Below the pieces are notes generated by a model. It searched no databases and had not been told where the DNA came from. It saw only the letters and a list, made by a program, of their open reading frames with translations. From positions 1,674,001 through 1,738,000 of the forward strand of contig NZ_CP063785.1 in the NCBI RefSeq assembly GCF_025860405.1: 64,000 bases of DNA, read 5' to 3'. Of this stretch, positions 8,584 through 17,366 are shown piece by piece. The number at the start of each line of letters is the position of its first letter. Position 1 is the stretch's first letter. This stretch comes from Tolypothrix sp. PCC 7712. GTDB taxonomy: Bacteria > Cyanobacteriota > Cyanobacteriia > Cyanobacteriales > Nostocaceae. The position numbers and the translations under genes were made by a program.

Positions 8584-9044
8584 TGGCTGATTTTCTGCCT
8601 TCGCCGGAAGAACAAGAAGATAGTCGTTCCGGGTTTGAACCAGAATTAGGCGGTTTTTTACGGGATGCTCCCGAACGCTCTGGTTTAGAGCCGGAATTGG
8701 GTGGAGTGATGCGCCAAAAAGGTGTATATGTGGATGAGCTCACATGTATTGGCTGTAAGCATTGCGCTCATGTTGCCCGTAACACGTTTTATATTGAACC
8801 AGATTATGGGCGATCGCGAGTAGTTCGTCAGGATGGGGACGCAGAGGAAGTCATTCAAGAAGCAATAGATACTTGTCCGGTTGATTGCATTCACTGGGTT
8901 GATTACACCGAACTGAAAAAGTTAGAAGAAGAACGCAAATATCAGGTAATTCCTGTAGTTGGTTATCCGGTGGATCATGCTGTTGCTACTACAGAAACGA
9001 GGCGGAAAAAACAAAAATTAAGAACCAAAAAATCTCGTTATTAA
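8583..9044 (+). CDS. Single-cluster 4Fe-4S ferredoxin of the ycf35 operon
   Basis: 153 residues. Cluster ligands Cys55, Cys58 and Cys61 (CIGCKHC) and Cys98 before Pro (CPVDC, with an extra Cys102) fit one 4Fe-4S site. The extended N-terminus carries a near-duplicate motif, SGFEPELGG (16-24) and SGLEPELGG (33-41), and the C-terminus is basic (RRKKQKLRTKKSRY), so the protein may bind a partner or nucleic acid. Starts one base inside the ycf35 stop and ends at a strong hairpin (9058-9082). It probably delivers electrons to an unidentified partner. Confidence 0.85.
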   Translation: MADFLPSPEEQEDSRSGFEPELGGFLRDAPERSGLEPELGGVMRQKGVYVDELTCIGCKHCAHVARNTFYIEPDYGRSRVVRQDGDAEEVIQEAIDTCPVDCIHWVDYTELKKLEEERKYQVIPVVGYPVDHAVATTETRRKKQKLRTKKSRY

Positions 9045-9057
9045 AATAATGAAAAAC

Positions 9058-9088
9058 AATAGGCTGGTAAAACCAGCCTATTTTATTG
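9058..9088 (+). terminator. Terminator of the ycf35-ferredoxin operon
   Basis: Perfect 11-bp stem, AATAGGCTGGT (9058-9068) with ACCAGCCTATT (9072-9082), a 3-nt loop, then TTATTG. It lies 14 bases after the ferredoxin stop codon. Confidence 0.8.
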
Positions 9089-9110
9089 GGCATTTATTAT
9101 TTTTTGTTTG

Positions 9111-9210
9111 TCAAGAGTCAAGAGTCAAGAGTCAAGAGTCAAGAGTCAAGGGTCGAGAGTCAAAGGTCAAAGGTGAAATCCAATTACCAATTACCAATTA
9201 CCAATTACCC
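9111..9210. repeat. STRR heptanucleotide arrays
   Basis: About five copies of TCAAGAG (9111-9150) decay into GGTCGAGAG/GGTCAAAG, followed by four copies of CAATTAC (9181-9208). Short tandem heptad arrays like this are characteristic of filamentous cyanobacteria. Confidence 0.9.
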
Positions 9211-9254
9211 ATTTTCTTGCTAAAGTATCTTCCACTAAGTGAAAACCTTGATAA

Positions 9255-10910
9255 TTATTCGGTTTCTGGAAAGATTTGCACTTTACCATCTGGGCTAAGT
9301 ACAGCTCTCAGTCTGACATTTCTGCCATATCTATTAGCAGAAACAAAAGGTGTACCGATATTTGGCATACCAGCGCTATCTACATAATCTCTGGCTGCTT
9401 TATTTAAGGGAAAAATTCGTTCAACAGTACCATCAACACCTACCATCACACTGTATTCTAGTGTTTGCTTTAATCCAGAAGGTGGTTGCCAGCGTTTTTG
9501 CAGATATTGTCTAGCTTCTGCTATCTGCGGTGTATCAAATAATGTGCTGTCATTAGCTGGTGGCGTTGTTGTCGTTGCAGTTTTTCTTGTTCCCCGCAAT
9601 CTATCAACTAACGCACTTTCACTACTGGCTCTAGAAGTTGTGGTAGCTGTTGTAGAAGCTGGATTATATTCTCCTTCTAATTTGGCTGTACTTGTCGGTT
9701 CATTGGGGATGACAGGAAGAGCTGGCGCAGTGATGGGAAGATTGGGGGTGACGCTACGGCTAGTTCTATCTGTTGATAGGCTAGGCGGTAATTCTCGCTT
9801 TTTCGGCAGGCCTAAATCGCTGGGGCTAATCGATCCAGGCTTGGTCTGTGTCAAGTTTGGTTGCAAAGCAATTTTCTGATCGCCGATGGTAGGAGGTACG
9901 CCAAACTGTGAATTAGTAGAAAAAGTTGGGCTTGTCTTTTGATTTATACCCAGCCCAGTTGCTGTAGATGGTAAACTCGAACCAGCTGATGTGGGAGCGG
10001 CAGGAAAATTAGAATTTGGTAATGTTTGTGTTTTGCTAGCCAGTCCAGAATTAGGAGCTAATAGAGGATCTGCTGGCAAACTAGAAGTAGGGATTGGTGT
10101 AGTTGAGCCAATATTTGGTAATGGGGGAAAACTGTCTGGGGCTGCAAGTCCCGCTTCTGGGTTGACTTGAGGTGAGGGTTGCAGAGCAATTGGCCCTGAA
10201 TTGGCAGTGGGTTTTTTCGCAGTTTGTTGCTGATTTGGCTTAATGTTATTCACATATTGCCAGGTTACTGGTAACAGTCCCACACCTAAGACTAATACAG
10301 CTGCTACAGGTGCCCATACCGGAAATCTCGCTACAGAACTGCCCGTATTTTCCAGAGTAGGTAACGCCATAATATCAGCCGAGTATTCATCTAGAGCAGT
10401 TGCTAAATCGAATAGTTGCAACAAACCTAGTTCGATAGCAGGCCCAGATGCTTGGCTAGCGAGGGAACCGAGAAATAGCTTGTGAGTCAAAGAACTGCTC
10501 GGTTCTAAATATATTGTTGTAGTAGGGAAAGAAGAGGGAAAAGACCTTAATGTTTGAGTACTAAGTGGTTGTGCAGTCTGTTGAAAGTCTTGTATTTGCG
10601 CGTCACTAGCGACTTTACTAGAATCTTGCGGGCTGGGAAAACTCAGCGAAAAAGTTTCGGGAGATTGTTGGAGAAATTGTTGAATGTAGATTGAAACTGC
10701 ATCACACAAAGCTTCGAGCTGATCGCGATCGCCCCGAATTGGGAGTCTGCTTTCTTCTGGTAGTCGCGGATCGTCAAACCGCAACTCAAAGCTGAGTTGC
10801 TTGAGGACAGTTTTTCCCGTCCACCGGGATAAAGGTGAGCTTTGCGCCAACACTTCGAGGGTACAGGTGGGGGGTGTGTAGCGACGAATGACAGAATTAG
10901 ATAGAGGCAT
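9255..10910 (-). CDS. DUF4335 membrane-anchored protein
   Basis: 551 residues. The N-terminal ~180 residues (start MPLSNSVIRRYTPPTCTLEV) match the cyanobacterial DUF4335 family. One transmembrane helix lies at about 198-216 (WAPVAAVLVLGVGLLPVTW), then ~240 residues of Pro/Ser/Thr-rich linker and a small C-terminal domain (QYLQKRWQPPSGLKQTLEYS onward) reminiscent of TonB-type C-terminal folds. A cytoplasmic head and periplasmic tail is the likely topology. It follows the DUF3038 gene by 69 bases; the pair is conserved in cyanobacteria, function unknown. Confidence 0.8.
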   Translation of the reverse strand: MPLSNSVIRRYTPPTCTLEVLAQSSPLSRWTGKTVLKQLSFELRFDDPRLPEESRLPIRGDRDQLEALCDAVSIYIQQFLQQSPETFSLSFPSPQDSSKVASDAQIQDFQQTAQPLSTQTLRSFPSSFPTTTIYLEPSSSLTHKLFLGSLASQASGPAIELGLLQLFDLATALDEYSADIMALPTLENTGSSVARFPVWAPVAAVLVLGVGLLPVTWQYVNNIKPNQQQTAKKPTANSGPIALQPSPQVNPEAGLAAPDSFPPLPNIGSTTPIPTSSLPADPLLAPNSGLASKTQTLPNSNFPAAPTSAGSSLPSTATGLGINQKTSPTFSTNSQFGVPPTIGDQKIALQPNLTQTKPGSISPSDLGLPKKRELPPSLSTDRTSRSVTPNLPITAPALPVIPNEPTSTAKLEGEYNPASTTATTTSRASSESALVDRLRGTRKTATTTTPPANDSTLFDTPQIAEARQYLQKRWQPPSGLKQTLEYSVMVGVDGTVERIFPLNKAARDYVDSAGMPNIGTPFVSANRYGRNVRLRAVLSPDGKVQIFPETE

Positions 10911-10979
10911 GGCAGAAACTGCGAAGGAGATGATTGGTGTTCGATTTGGGATTTAGGAGGAGCGATCTAAAATCAAAAT

Positions 10980-11585
10980 CTAAAACTTTGTGGAACGGTC
11001 TATCAGTGCTAACCAAAGACGGCGGTGTCCACCAGGGGCGCTGTAAAACAATAAATCTACCAGCAGTTTGAGCGCTAAATGAGTTAGTAAATCTGTAGAA
11101 ATTTGCTCATCCTCTTCCATGCGCTCTTGGTAAGTATTGCAGAAAGCATCTATATAATCTCCCAGTAAAGCGGTTTGGTGAGGTTCCTGGTGATTTGCGG
11201 CCATTTGTTCTAATAGACCAACAGCACGACGAATCAATTCCTGGTGCTGTTTAGCAAGGTAGCAGGTGATGAGAACAAGCGATCGCGCCTCTTCTACATC
11301 TAATTTTTTTCGCCCTCCTTGTCCTTTGCGTAGGGGATTTGACTGGCGCAAGCGCCACAAAGCTACGCGATCTGGCACTCTTGACTCCAAATTCAAACTA
11401 ATTGCTGCCGAGAGCATCGCCTCGGAACCAAGACCCGTTAAAGTTTCTAGCGCCAACAGCACTAAATCTAACTGAGTTTTGATATTGTCCCATTCAACAT
11501 AAGTTGGGGTTGGAAGCTGGATTAGATCCTCCCACTGGGAATTTGGGGTAGCTGAATTGGTGGCCGAGTGCATAACTTTTAGCAT
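10980..11585 (-). CDS. DUF3038 protein
   Basis: 201 residues, soluble and mostly helical. The central segment RVALWRLRQSNPLRKGQGGR and the flanking leucine-rich helices match the cyanobacterial DUF3038 family. It is upstream of the DUF4335 gene with a 69-base gap, and this neighbourhood is conserved, so the two products probably act together. No catalytic motif is visible. An ATG four codons in (MHSATNS) is an alternative start. Confidence 0.8.
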   Translation of the reverse strand: MLKVMHSATNSATPNSQWEDLIQLPTPTYVEWDNIKTQLDLVLLALETLTGLGSEAMLSAAISLNLESRVPDRVALWRLRQSNPLRKGQGGRKKLDVEEARSLVLITCYLAKQHQELIRRAVGLLEQMAANHQEPHQTALLGDYIDAFCNTYQERMEEDEQISTDLLTHLALKLLVDLLFYSAPGGHRRLWLALIDRSTKF

Positions 11586-11846
11586 AGGTGATCGGGCTTA
11601 TAGGGACGGTTGCTGTTACCCATTTTGAAACAGACTCTTAAGCATTCAACTGAGTTTCCTCTAGTCATTTAGCCTGAAACTTCAGATAGCTTTGATCACA
11701 GTGGGAATCAGCATGTATCTCTGTCTTACTCTAAATGAAAATTTATTTTCTACAAAGCAGAAATATTATTACTTCAAGAATACTTATGTAGCTTTCTGAA
11801 TTTTCACGCCCTAAGTAAATGCATCAGGCAGAAATTGGAAAGAGAA
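11586..11846. other. Spacer upstream of DUF3038, no gene seen
   Basis: AT-rich sequence between the DUF3038 start and the STRR block. It probably holds the promoter of the DUF3038-DUF4335 operon; no specific box could be assigned with confidence. Confidence 0.4.
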
Positions 11847-12103
11847 TGGGGATTGGGCATGGGGCATTGGGCATTGGTAATGAGTAATGAGTAATGAGTA
11901 ATGAGTAATGAGTAATGAGTAATGAGTAATGAGTAATGGGTAATGGGTAATGAGTAATGAGTAATGGGTAATGAGTAATGAGTAATGGGATTTTCTCCCC
12001 TTGTCCCCCCATCCCCTTGTCCCCAGTCCCCAATCCCCAATCCCCAGTCCCCAATCCCCATTACCCCTTATCCCCAGAGGGGGCCCCGAGTTCCCCAATC
12101 CCT
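11847..12103. repeat. Large STRR block ending at the mutS2 stop codon
   Basis: GGGCATT units, then about 15 tandem GAGTAAT/GGGTAAT heptads (11877-11988), then CCCCAGT/CCCCAAT heptads (12000-12060), then a non-heptad core CCCAGAGGGGGCCCCGAG. Bases 12055-12103 are a perfect inverted copy of 34124-34172. Several artefactual frames run through it in all phases because heptads read as repeating peptides; none is a gene. Confidence 0.95.
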
Positions 12104-14637
12104 CACCCCACGTAAGCCACGGTGACACCGCTACCACCATCTACTTGTTCTGCAGCTTCGTATTTGCTGACTCTGGGGTGTTGCTGCAAATAGTTATGTA
12201 CACCTTGGCGAAGTTTACCTGTACCATGTCCGTGAATGATCCATACTGGCCCTGTAGCTTCAGCAAGTGCATTATCTAAAAGCAATTCCGCATCAGCTAC
12301 ACGCTTACCTCGGATATCAATTGTATTTTTGGAAGTCCTAATTGCTAGGGCTGGTGGCGCAGCTGGGGTAACTGGTGCTGGTGCTGGTTTTGGTTTGACG
12401 ATGGGTTCAGCTTTTTGACCATCTAAGGATTCTATGTCTTCCAGCTTGACTGTCATTTTCATGATGCCAAAACGCACAGTTAACTCACCATCTTCATCGG
12501 GAGCAACTAACACCTCTGCTGTTTGCCCAAACTGAGAAATCCGGACGCGATCGCCTACTTTGGGCATAAATCCCACTTTGGGTTTGGCTGGTGCGGCTGG
12601 CTGAAATTTCTGCCCAATTTGATTTAAAGCATTGGTAGCTTGTTGAGCATCTTGTGCTGTGGGTGTCCCTTGTTGCAAGCGCCTTATTACTTGGGCGATT
12701 TCGCCTTTAGCTTGGGCGATCGCTTGTTGTACGGCTGCTTCTTGGGAGACTTTTAAAGCTTTTTCCCTCTCTTGTAAGTTTGCCGCTTTTGTGGAAACTT
12801 CTTTATATAAACGTTCAGCTTGCTGCAACAAATTTTGGGCTTCTGCGGCTTTGGTTTCTTGGCGGCGGCGTTGGGCTTCTAACCCCGCAATTACTTGGTT
12901 AACTTCGTCTGTTGCACCTCCCAGATGGGTTTTGGCTTTTTCGACAACTTCTAGTTTTAACCCTAGGCGCTGGGCAATTGCCAAAGCATTGGAACGTCCG
13001 GGAATTCCCCACAACAACCGATAAGTTGGTGATAGGGTACTTTCATCAAATTCTACAGAAGCGTTTTCAAAGCGCTCATCTTCATATTTCAGCGCTTTCA
13101 ATTCTCCAAAGTGAGTTGTCGCCACTGTCAGCCCCGAATGATCTGCAAGATATTGCAGGAGTGCGATCGCTAAAGCACTACCTTCGGCTGGATCGGTTCC
13201 CGCGCCTACTTCATCGAGTAACACTAGGGATTGGGCATTGGGCATGGGGCATTGGGCATCGGGCATTGATGATTCTTCGTTGTCCCCCAGTCCCCAGTCG
13301 CCAGTCCCCGATCCCTGTTCACTTCCCACTGCATTTAAAATCCGGCTAATGCGGCGGATATGACCAGAAAAAGTGGATAAGCTTTGCTGTAGCGATTGTT
13401 CATCGCCAATATCGGCTAATACCTGGCTAAACCACGGTATTTCTACTGGCTCGCGGGCTGGTACAAATAAGCCGACTTTGGCCATTAATGCTGCCAAGCC
13501 CAGGGTTTTTAAGGTGACAGTTTTACCGCCTGTATTAGGGCCAGTAATAGTTACTACCCTAATATGGGGGTTAATCAATAAATCTACGGGAATTACTGCT
13601 GGGCTTTGCTCGTGTTGATGCTGCCACACCAACAGGGGATGACGCAGTTGGCGCAGGGTGATGCTTTCTGTGTCCGCCCAGTCAATGAATCTGGGAGGAT
13701 TTGCCCCTAGCCAAAAACTGTAACGCGATCGCGCAGTTGCTAAATCCAAGGTGGTAACAATTGCTAGCAATCTCTCCAAATCTGGTTTAACTGCTGCTAC
13801 TTGCTCTGTTAAAGCGCGTCTAATCGCTTCTTCTTCTGTTTGCTCTCGTCTGATCGTCTGACGTAATTGATTCCCCCAAGGCACAATGCTATGAGGTTCC
13901 ACATATAAAGTGGCACCACTAGTAGAGGTGTCATGAACAATACCGGGGATAGCGTCTTTATGTGTCACTTTGACAGGAATTACAAAGCGATCGCCTCTTT
14001 GGGTAATCAGTTGTTCTTGAACTGCTCCAGACTTCGCTTGTAATATATTTTGCAGTTTTTGCGTGATTTGACTCCGCAATTTCCGCAATTCCGTGCGAAT
14101 GTCTCCCAGCTTTTGGCTGGCGCGATCGGTTACTTGCCCTCGTTCATCGATACAACGGTGAATTTCTTGTTCAAGTTCAGGATAAGTCCGTAAATCGGCA
14201 ACCAGCTCTGTCAATATGGGTAAATCTTCCTGGTTATCAATGATTCGGCGTAAGTTCCTGCTGCCAGAGAGAGTAGTTGCGATCGCTAACAATTCATCTC
14301 CGCCCAAAATCCCTTGGAGTTCTGCCCGTTCCAGGGAATCACCAATATCTTGAATCCCCTCAAAGGATAAACTGGGGGATATACGACTCTCCAGTTGGTA
14401 AACTTCTTTCGTTTGTGCCAACAACTGCGTACTTTCCGCCTGAGAATCGGGAATTTTCAGATGACGTGCTGCGATCGCCCCTAACTTAGTTGCCGCAAAT
14501 GTCGCAAGATGCTGGCAGAGGCGATTCCATTCTAGTAGTTCTAAGGTTTCAGACTGGATCAAGGCTTCAATATCTAATCTGAAATTATCGTAACAATTCT
14601 CGCCCCTAAAGAGCCAATACTGTTTTCCGATCCTCAT
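12103..14637 (-). CDS. mutS2: MutS2 family ATPase/nuclease
   Basis: 844 residues. MutS core with Walker A GPNTGGKT (366-373) and Walker B LVLLDEVGAG (471-480), then coiled coil and a C-terminal Smr domain (IDIRGKR to the end, with HGHGTGKLR). In Bacillus MutS2 acts on stalled, collided ribosomes; in other bacteria it limits recombination. About 30 residues (438-468; bases 13234-13325) between the ABC signature region and Walker B are translated STRR heptads inserted in frame. Start uncertain: the ATG at 14637 is used, but a TTG at residue 27 (LIQSETLELLEW) is nearer the family start. The stop TGA merges into the STRR block. Confidence 0.93.
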   Translation of the reverse strand: MRIGKQYWLFRGENCYDNFRLDIEALIQSETLELLEWNRLCQHLATFAATKLGAIAARHLKIPDSQAESTQLLAQTKEVYQLESRISPSLSFEGIQDIGDSLERAELQGILGGDELLAIATTLSGSRNLRRIIDNQEDLPILTELVADLRTYPELEQEIHRCIDERGQVTDRASQKLGDIRTELRKLRSQITQKLQNILQAKSGAVQEQLITQRGDRFVIPVKVTHKDAIPGIVHDTSTSGATLYVEPHSIVPWGNQLRQTIRREQTEEEAIRRALTEQVAAVKPDLERLLAIVTTLDLATARSRYSFWLGANPPRFIDWADTESITLRQLRHPLLVWQHQHEQSPAVIPVDLLINPHIRVVTITGPNTGGKTVTLKTLGLAALMAKVGLFVPAREPVEIPWFSQVLADIGDEQSLQQSLSTFSGHIRRISRILNAVGSEQGSGTGDWGLGDNEESSMPDAQCPMPNAQSLVLLDEVGAGTDPAEGSALAIALLQYLADHSGLTVATTHFGELKALKYEDERFENASVEFDESTLSPTYRLLWGIPGRSNALAIAQRLGLKLEVVEKAKTHLGGATDEVNQVIAGLEAQRRRQETKAAEAQNLLQQAERLYKEVSTKAANLQEREKALKVSQEAAVQQAIAQAKGEIAQVIRRLQQGTPTAQDAQQATNALNQIGQKFQPAAPAKPKVGFMPKVGDRVRISQFGQTAEVLVAPDEDGELTVRFGIMKMTVKLEDIESLDGQKAEPIVKPKPAPAPVTPAAPPALAIRTSKNTIDIRGKRVADAELLLDNALAEATGPVWIIHGHGTGKLRQGVHNYLQQHPRVSKYEAAEQVDGGSGVTVAYVG
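13229..13321 (-). repeat. STRR array inserted in frame inside mutS2
   Basis: TTGGGCA/TGGGGCA units followed by CCCCAGT/CGCCAGT units on the plus strand, the same heptads found between genes. On the coding strand they read as GDWGLGD and PDAQCPMPNAQ peptides. No frameshift or stop results. Confidence 0.9.
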
Positions 14638-15290
14638 GAAGTCAGCAGGCGGATACGCAAAAGTATGAGTATCAGAGAAACCATTGCCAGGAGAAAGAGA
14701 GTGGATGAGGCTATTAAATGTTGTTATTGGGCTTATTTGAGTGATTTTTAGCTTTAATAATCCTCTTTATTTTCTCTTATCACTTCTGAGACTTTCAGTT
14801 AGCGAATTACTCTGTCGCTACTAAGCTGTTAATAACTTAGTAGCAGTTAATCGAAATCATGTATTAGTAAAAACAAAATGCGGAACGGCAACAATTTTTT
14901 CTGACCACACCATCAGTAATTACGACCTATATACTAGAATTATTACCAGCCTTGATAAAAATCAGGGACTAAAAAAATACAAATTTCAGATGCGTAATAA
15001 CTATCACATGAATTGTCATTTTCTGAGAAACTATAACAACACTAACTTGGCACAAACAAGCGAATAGGAAACAGGGAACAGAGAAAATAATTTGGCTTGT
15101 TAGTTGCACTCATCACGGGTAGCAGGTTAGCTGTGAGTTTGCTCCTAAGTATGACAACACAGAAACTGATAACCAGGTTTTTCCTCACCTTGTAATTGTT
15201 TGGATCTTGACATTTACTTGGAAAAAAATCGCACCAACTTTGCCCACAATTTGATACCCTAGCTTAAACAGATTTGAGAAAAGTTAAAGC
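14638..15290. other. Divergent spacer between mutS2 and guaB3
   Basis: About 650 bases with no convincing gene. It contains a short AACAGGGAACAGAG heptad-like run near 15069-15084 and must hold the divergent promoters. No RNA gene was recognised. Confidence 0.45.
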
Positions 15291-16454
15291 GTGGACATTC
15301 AACTTGGGCGGGGAAAAACAGCTCGGAGAGCTTACGGAATTGATGAAATTGCTTTAGTTCCTGGCAGAGGAACACTAGATCCGAGCTTGGCAGATACTAA
15401 GTGGCGTATTGGTAATATTGAGCGAGAAATCCCCATTATTGCCAGTGCTATGGATGGCGTAGTCGATGTGCGTATGGCTGTACGTTTGTCGCAGTTGGGA
15501 GCATTAGGTGTCCTCAACTTAGAAGGTATCCAAACTCGCTATGCTGATCCAGATCCGATTTTAGATAAGATTGCTGCTGTAGGGAAAGATGAATTTGTTT
15601 CCCTAATGCAACAGCTGTATGCTGAACCAATAAAGCCGGAATTAATTGAAAAGCGTATTCAGGAAATTAAGCAACAAGGTGGTATTGCAGCAGTTAGTGC
15701 TACACCTGCCGGAGCCAGTAAATTTGGTGAGATAGTAGCCAAAGCTGGGGCAGATTTATTTTTTGTACAAGCTACTGTTGTTTCTACGGCACACCTCTCA
15801 CCAGAGTCAATCGTACCTTTAGATTTAGCAGAATTTTGCCGTTCTATGCCCATCCCTGTGATCTTGGGGAATTGCGTCACCTACGAAGTGACTTTAGATC
15901 TATTGAAAGCAGGGGCGGCTGGTGTATTGGTAGGTATTGGCCCTGGTGCTGCTTGTACTTCACGCGGTGTATTAGGTGTAGGTGTACCACAAGCAACTGC
16001 GATCGCAGATTGTGCCGCCGCACGCGATGATTACTATCGGGAAACAGGTAACTACATACCGATCATTGCTGATGGTGGTTTAATCACTGGCGGTGACATT
16101 TGTAAGTGTATTGCTTGTGGCGCTGATGGCGTAATGATTGGTTCTCCCTTTGCCAGAGCCGCCGAAGCACCTGGACGAGGTTACCATTGGGGAATGGCAA
16201 CTCCCAGCCCTGTACTGCCTCGTGGTACCCGCATTCGTGTTGCTACCACTGGTACCCTAGAGCAAATTCTCATCGGCCCCGCAGCACTTGATGATGGCAC
16301 CCATAATCTTTTAGGAGCTTTAAAAACAAGTATGGGTACATTGGGAGCTAAAAACATCAAAGAAATGCAACAAGTTGAAGTTGTGATTGCTCCTTCCTTG
16401 CTAACTGAAGGTAAAGTTTACCAAAAAGCTCAACAATTAGGTATGGGTAAATAG
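15291..16454 (+). CDS. guaB3: GuaB3-family IMP dehydrogenase-related protein
   Basis: 387 residues from a GTG start. TIM-barrel IMPDH fold without the CBS pair; active-site loop [13 protein letters not shown] with Cys222-Thr223, and the phosphate-binding [15 protein letters not shown] and [12 protein letters not shown] segments. The N-terminal [20 protein letters not shown] is typical of the cyanobacterial/actinobacterial GuaB3 branch, which has been shown in cyanobacteria to have IMP dehydrogenase-type activity. It is followed by yfr1 and trxA, a gene order conserved in cyanobacteria. Cytoplasmic purine metabolism. Confidence 0.92.
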   Translation: MDIQLGRGKTARRAYGIDEIALVPGRGTLDPSLADTKWRIGNIEREIPIIASAMDGVVDVRMAVRLSQLGALGVLNLEGIQTRYADPDPILDKIAAVGKDEFVSLMQQLYAEPIKPELIEKRIQEIKQQGGIAAVSATPAGASKFGEIVAKAGADLFFVQATVVSTAHLSPESIVPLDLAEFCRSMPIPVILGNCVTYEVTLDLLKAGAAGVLVGIGPGAACTSRGVLGVGVPQATAIADCAAARDDYYRETGNYIPIIADGGLITGGDICKCIACGADGVMIGSPFARAAEAPGRGYHWGMATPSPVLPRGTRIRVATTGTLEQILIGPAALDDGTHNLLGALKTSMGTLGAKNIKEMQQVEVVIAPSLLTEGKVYQKAQQLGMGK

Positions 16455-16727
16455 AGGTTGAGGGATTAGGGACTGGGGAAAAGGAAGCAGCAGCGGCACA
16501 CAGGAAAAGTGAAATAAATTTGATCATCAAATTTGCTGTTTCCTCTTCCTGCTGACAAATGCCAAAGATTAAATAAAAAATATGCCCCATGCCCCATGCC
16601 CTATGCCCTATGCCCCATGCCCTATATCCAATACTAATACCTAATCCCTAGTAGATATTTCAGGCAAATCCATCAGGAAATTTTTCCAGAGTCTTAAACA
16701 ACCACTGGAAAAATTACATATGTCGCC
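16455..16727. repeat. Spacer with STRR array (CCCCATG/CCCTATG)
   Basis: A run of GGGATTAGGGACTGGGG lies just after guaB3, and six ATGCCCC/ATGCCCT heptads lie at 16581-16626. No gene seen. Confidence 0.8.
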
Positions 16728-16733
16728 TACAAT
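16728..16733 (+). promoter_or_regulatory. -10 element of yfr1
   Basis: TACAAT six to seven bases before the expected 5' end of Yfr1. No strong -35 hexamer is visible at the usual distance. Confidence 0.55.
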
Positions 16734-16739
16734 AGAGAT

Positions 16740-16807
16740 AGCGGAGACGCATGTTTCCGTTCACTCCTCACACCACACTCCGCCCGGACTACTGTTCGGG
16801 CGGTTCC
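16740..16807 (+). ncRNA. yfr1: Small regulatory RNA Yfr1
   Basis: Contains the nearly invariant unpaired Yfr1 motif ACTCCTCACACC (16763-16774) between two hairpins: 5' stem 16742-16748/16753-16759 (CGGAGAC with GTTTCCG, one wobble) and a GC-rich 3' terminator stem 16780-16786/16797-16803 (CCGCCCG/CGGGCGG) followed by TTCCTT. The position between a guaB-type gene and trxA is the conserved yfr1 location in cyanobacteria. Yfr1 acts as an antisense regulator of outer-membrane/porin-type mRNAs in the strains studied. Confidence 0.92.
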
Positions 16808-16933
16808 TTATGTAAATAGAAATAAATTCTCAAGCTTCTTTGCAAATGTACATCCGTTCGCTTCCAAGCAACCGTTTTTGCTATGGTAGAATTTTCACGA
16901 AACGCAGAAATATAATTGGCAAGGTTTTTAGGC

Positions 16934-17257
16934 ATGTCAGCAGCCGCACAAGTTACCGATTCTACCTTTAAGCAAGAAGTCATCGACAGTGAAGTACCTG
17001 TTTTAGTTGATTTTTGGGCACCCTGGTGTGGCCCCTGTCGGATGGTAGCCCCTGTTGTAGAAGAAATCGCCGCTCAGTACGAAGGTCAACTCAAGGTTGT
17101 AAAAGTCAACACTGATGAGAATCCTAATGTTGCTAGTCAGTACGGCATCCGCAGCATCCCCACATTAATGATTTTTAAAGGTGGGCAAAAAGTTGATATG
17201 GTCGTCGGTGCCGTGCCTAAAACTACATTAGCTAGCACATTGGAAAAGTATCTTTGA
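16934..17257 (+). CDS. trxA: Thioredoxin (m-type)
   Basis: 107 residues from the ATG at 16934; an in-frame TTG at 16916 would add six residues (MARFLG) that the family lacks. Active site WCGPC in [18 protein letters not shown], cis-proline loop SIPTLMIF, and the usual 107-residue length identify the m-type thioredoxin of cyanobacteria, reduced by ferredoxin-thioredoxin reductase and controlling redox-regulated enzymes. It lies just after yfr1 and is followed by a hairpin at 17329-17354. Confidence 0.97.
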   Translation: MSAAAQVTDSTFKQEVIDSEVPVLVDFWAPWCGPCRMVAPVVEEIAAQYEGQLKVVKVNTDENPNVASQYGIRSIPTLMIFKGGQKVDMVVGAVPKTTLASTLEKYL

Positions 17258-17328
17258 AACTTCATTGGTAATCAGAGCTTTCTGATTTTTCCATTTGCTC
17301 TTGCTTTTAGGTCAATTTTTGTAAAGTT

Positions 17329-17366
17329 TGAGAGGCGCGATGTTTCGCGTCTCAATAAAACTTTTT
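17329..17366 (+). terminator. Putative terminator of trxA
   Basis: TGAGA..CGCGA (17329-17340, with a GG bulge) pairs with TCGCGTCTCA (17345-17354), a 4-nt loop, then ATAAAACTTTTT. It lies about 70 bases after the stop. Confidence 0.65.

Noticed and set aside
11877..11988. CRISPR array
   Set aside because: The repeated units are contiguous 7-mers without spacers, so these are STRRs. No cas gene is present.
11804..12140. Three overlapping minus-strand frames with repeating LLITHYS/PITHYSL peptides
   Set aside because: They are read-through of GAGTAAT heptads; a 7-base repeat is open in all frames when no stop falls in the unit, and there is no family or ribosome site.
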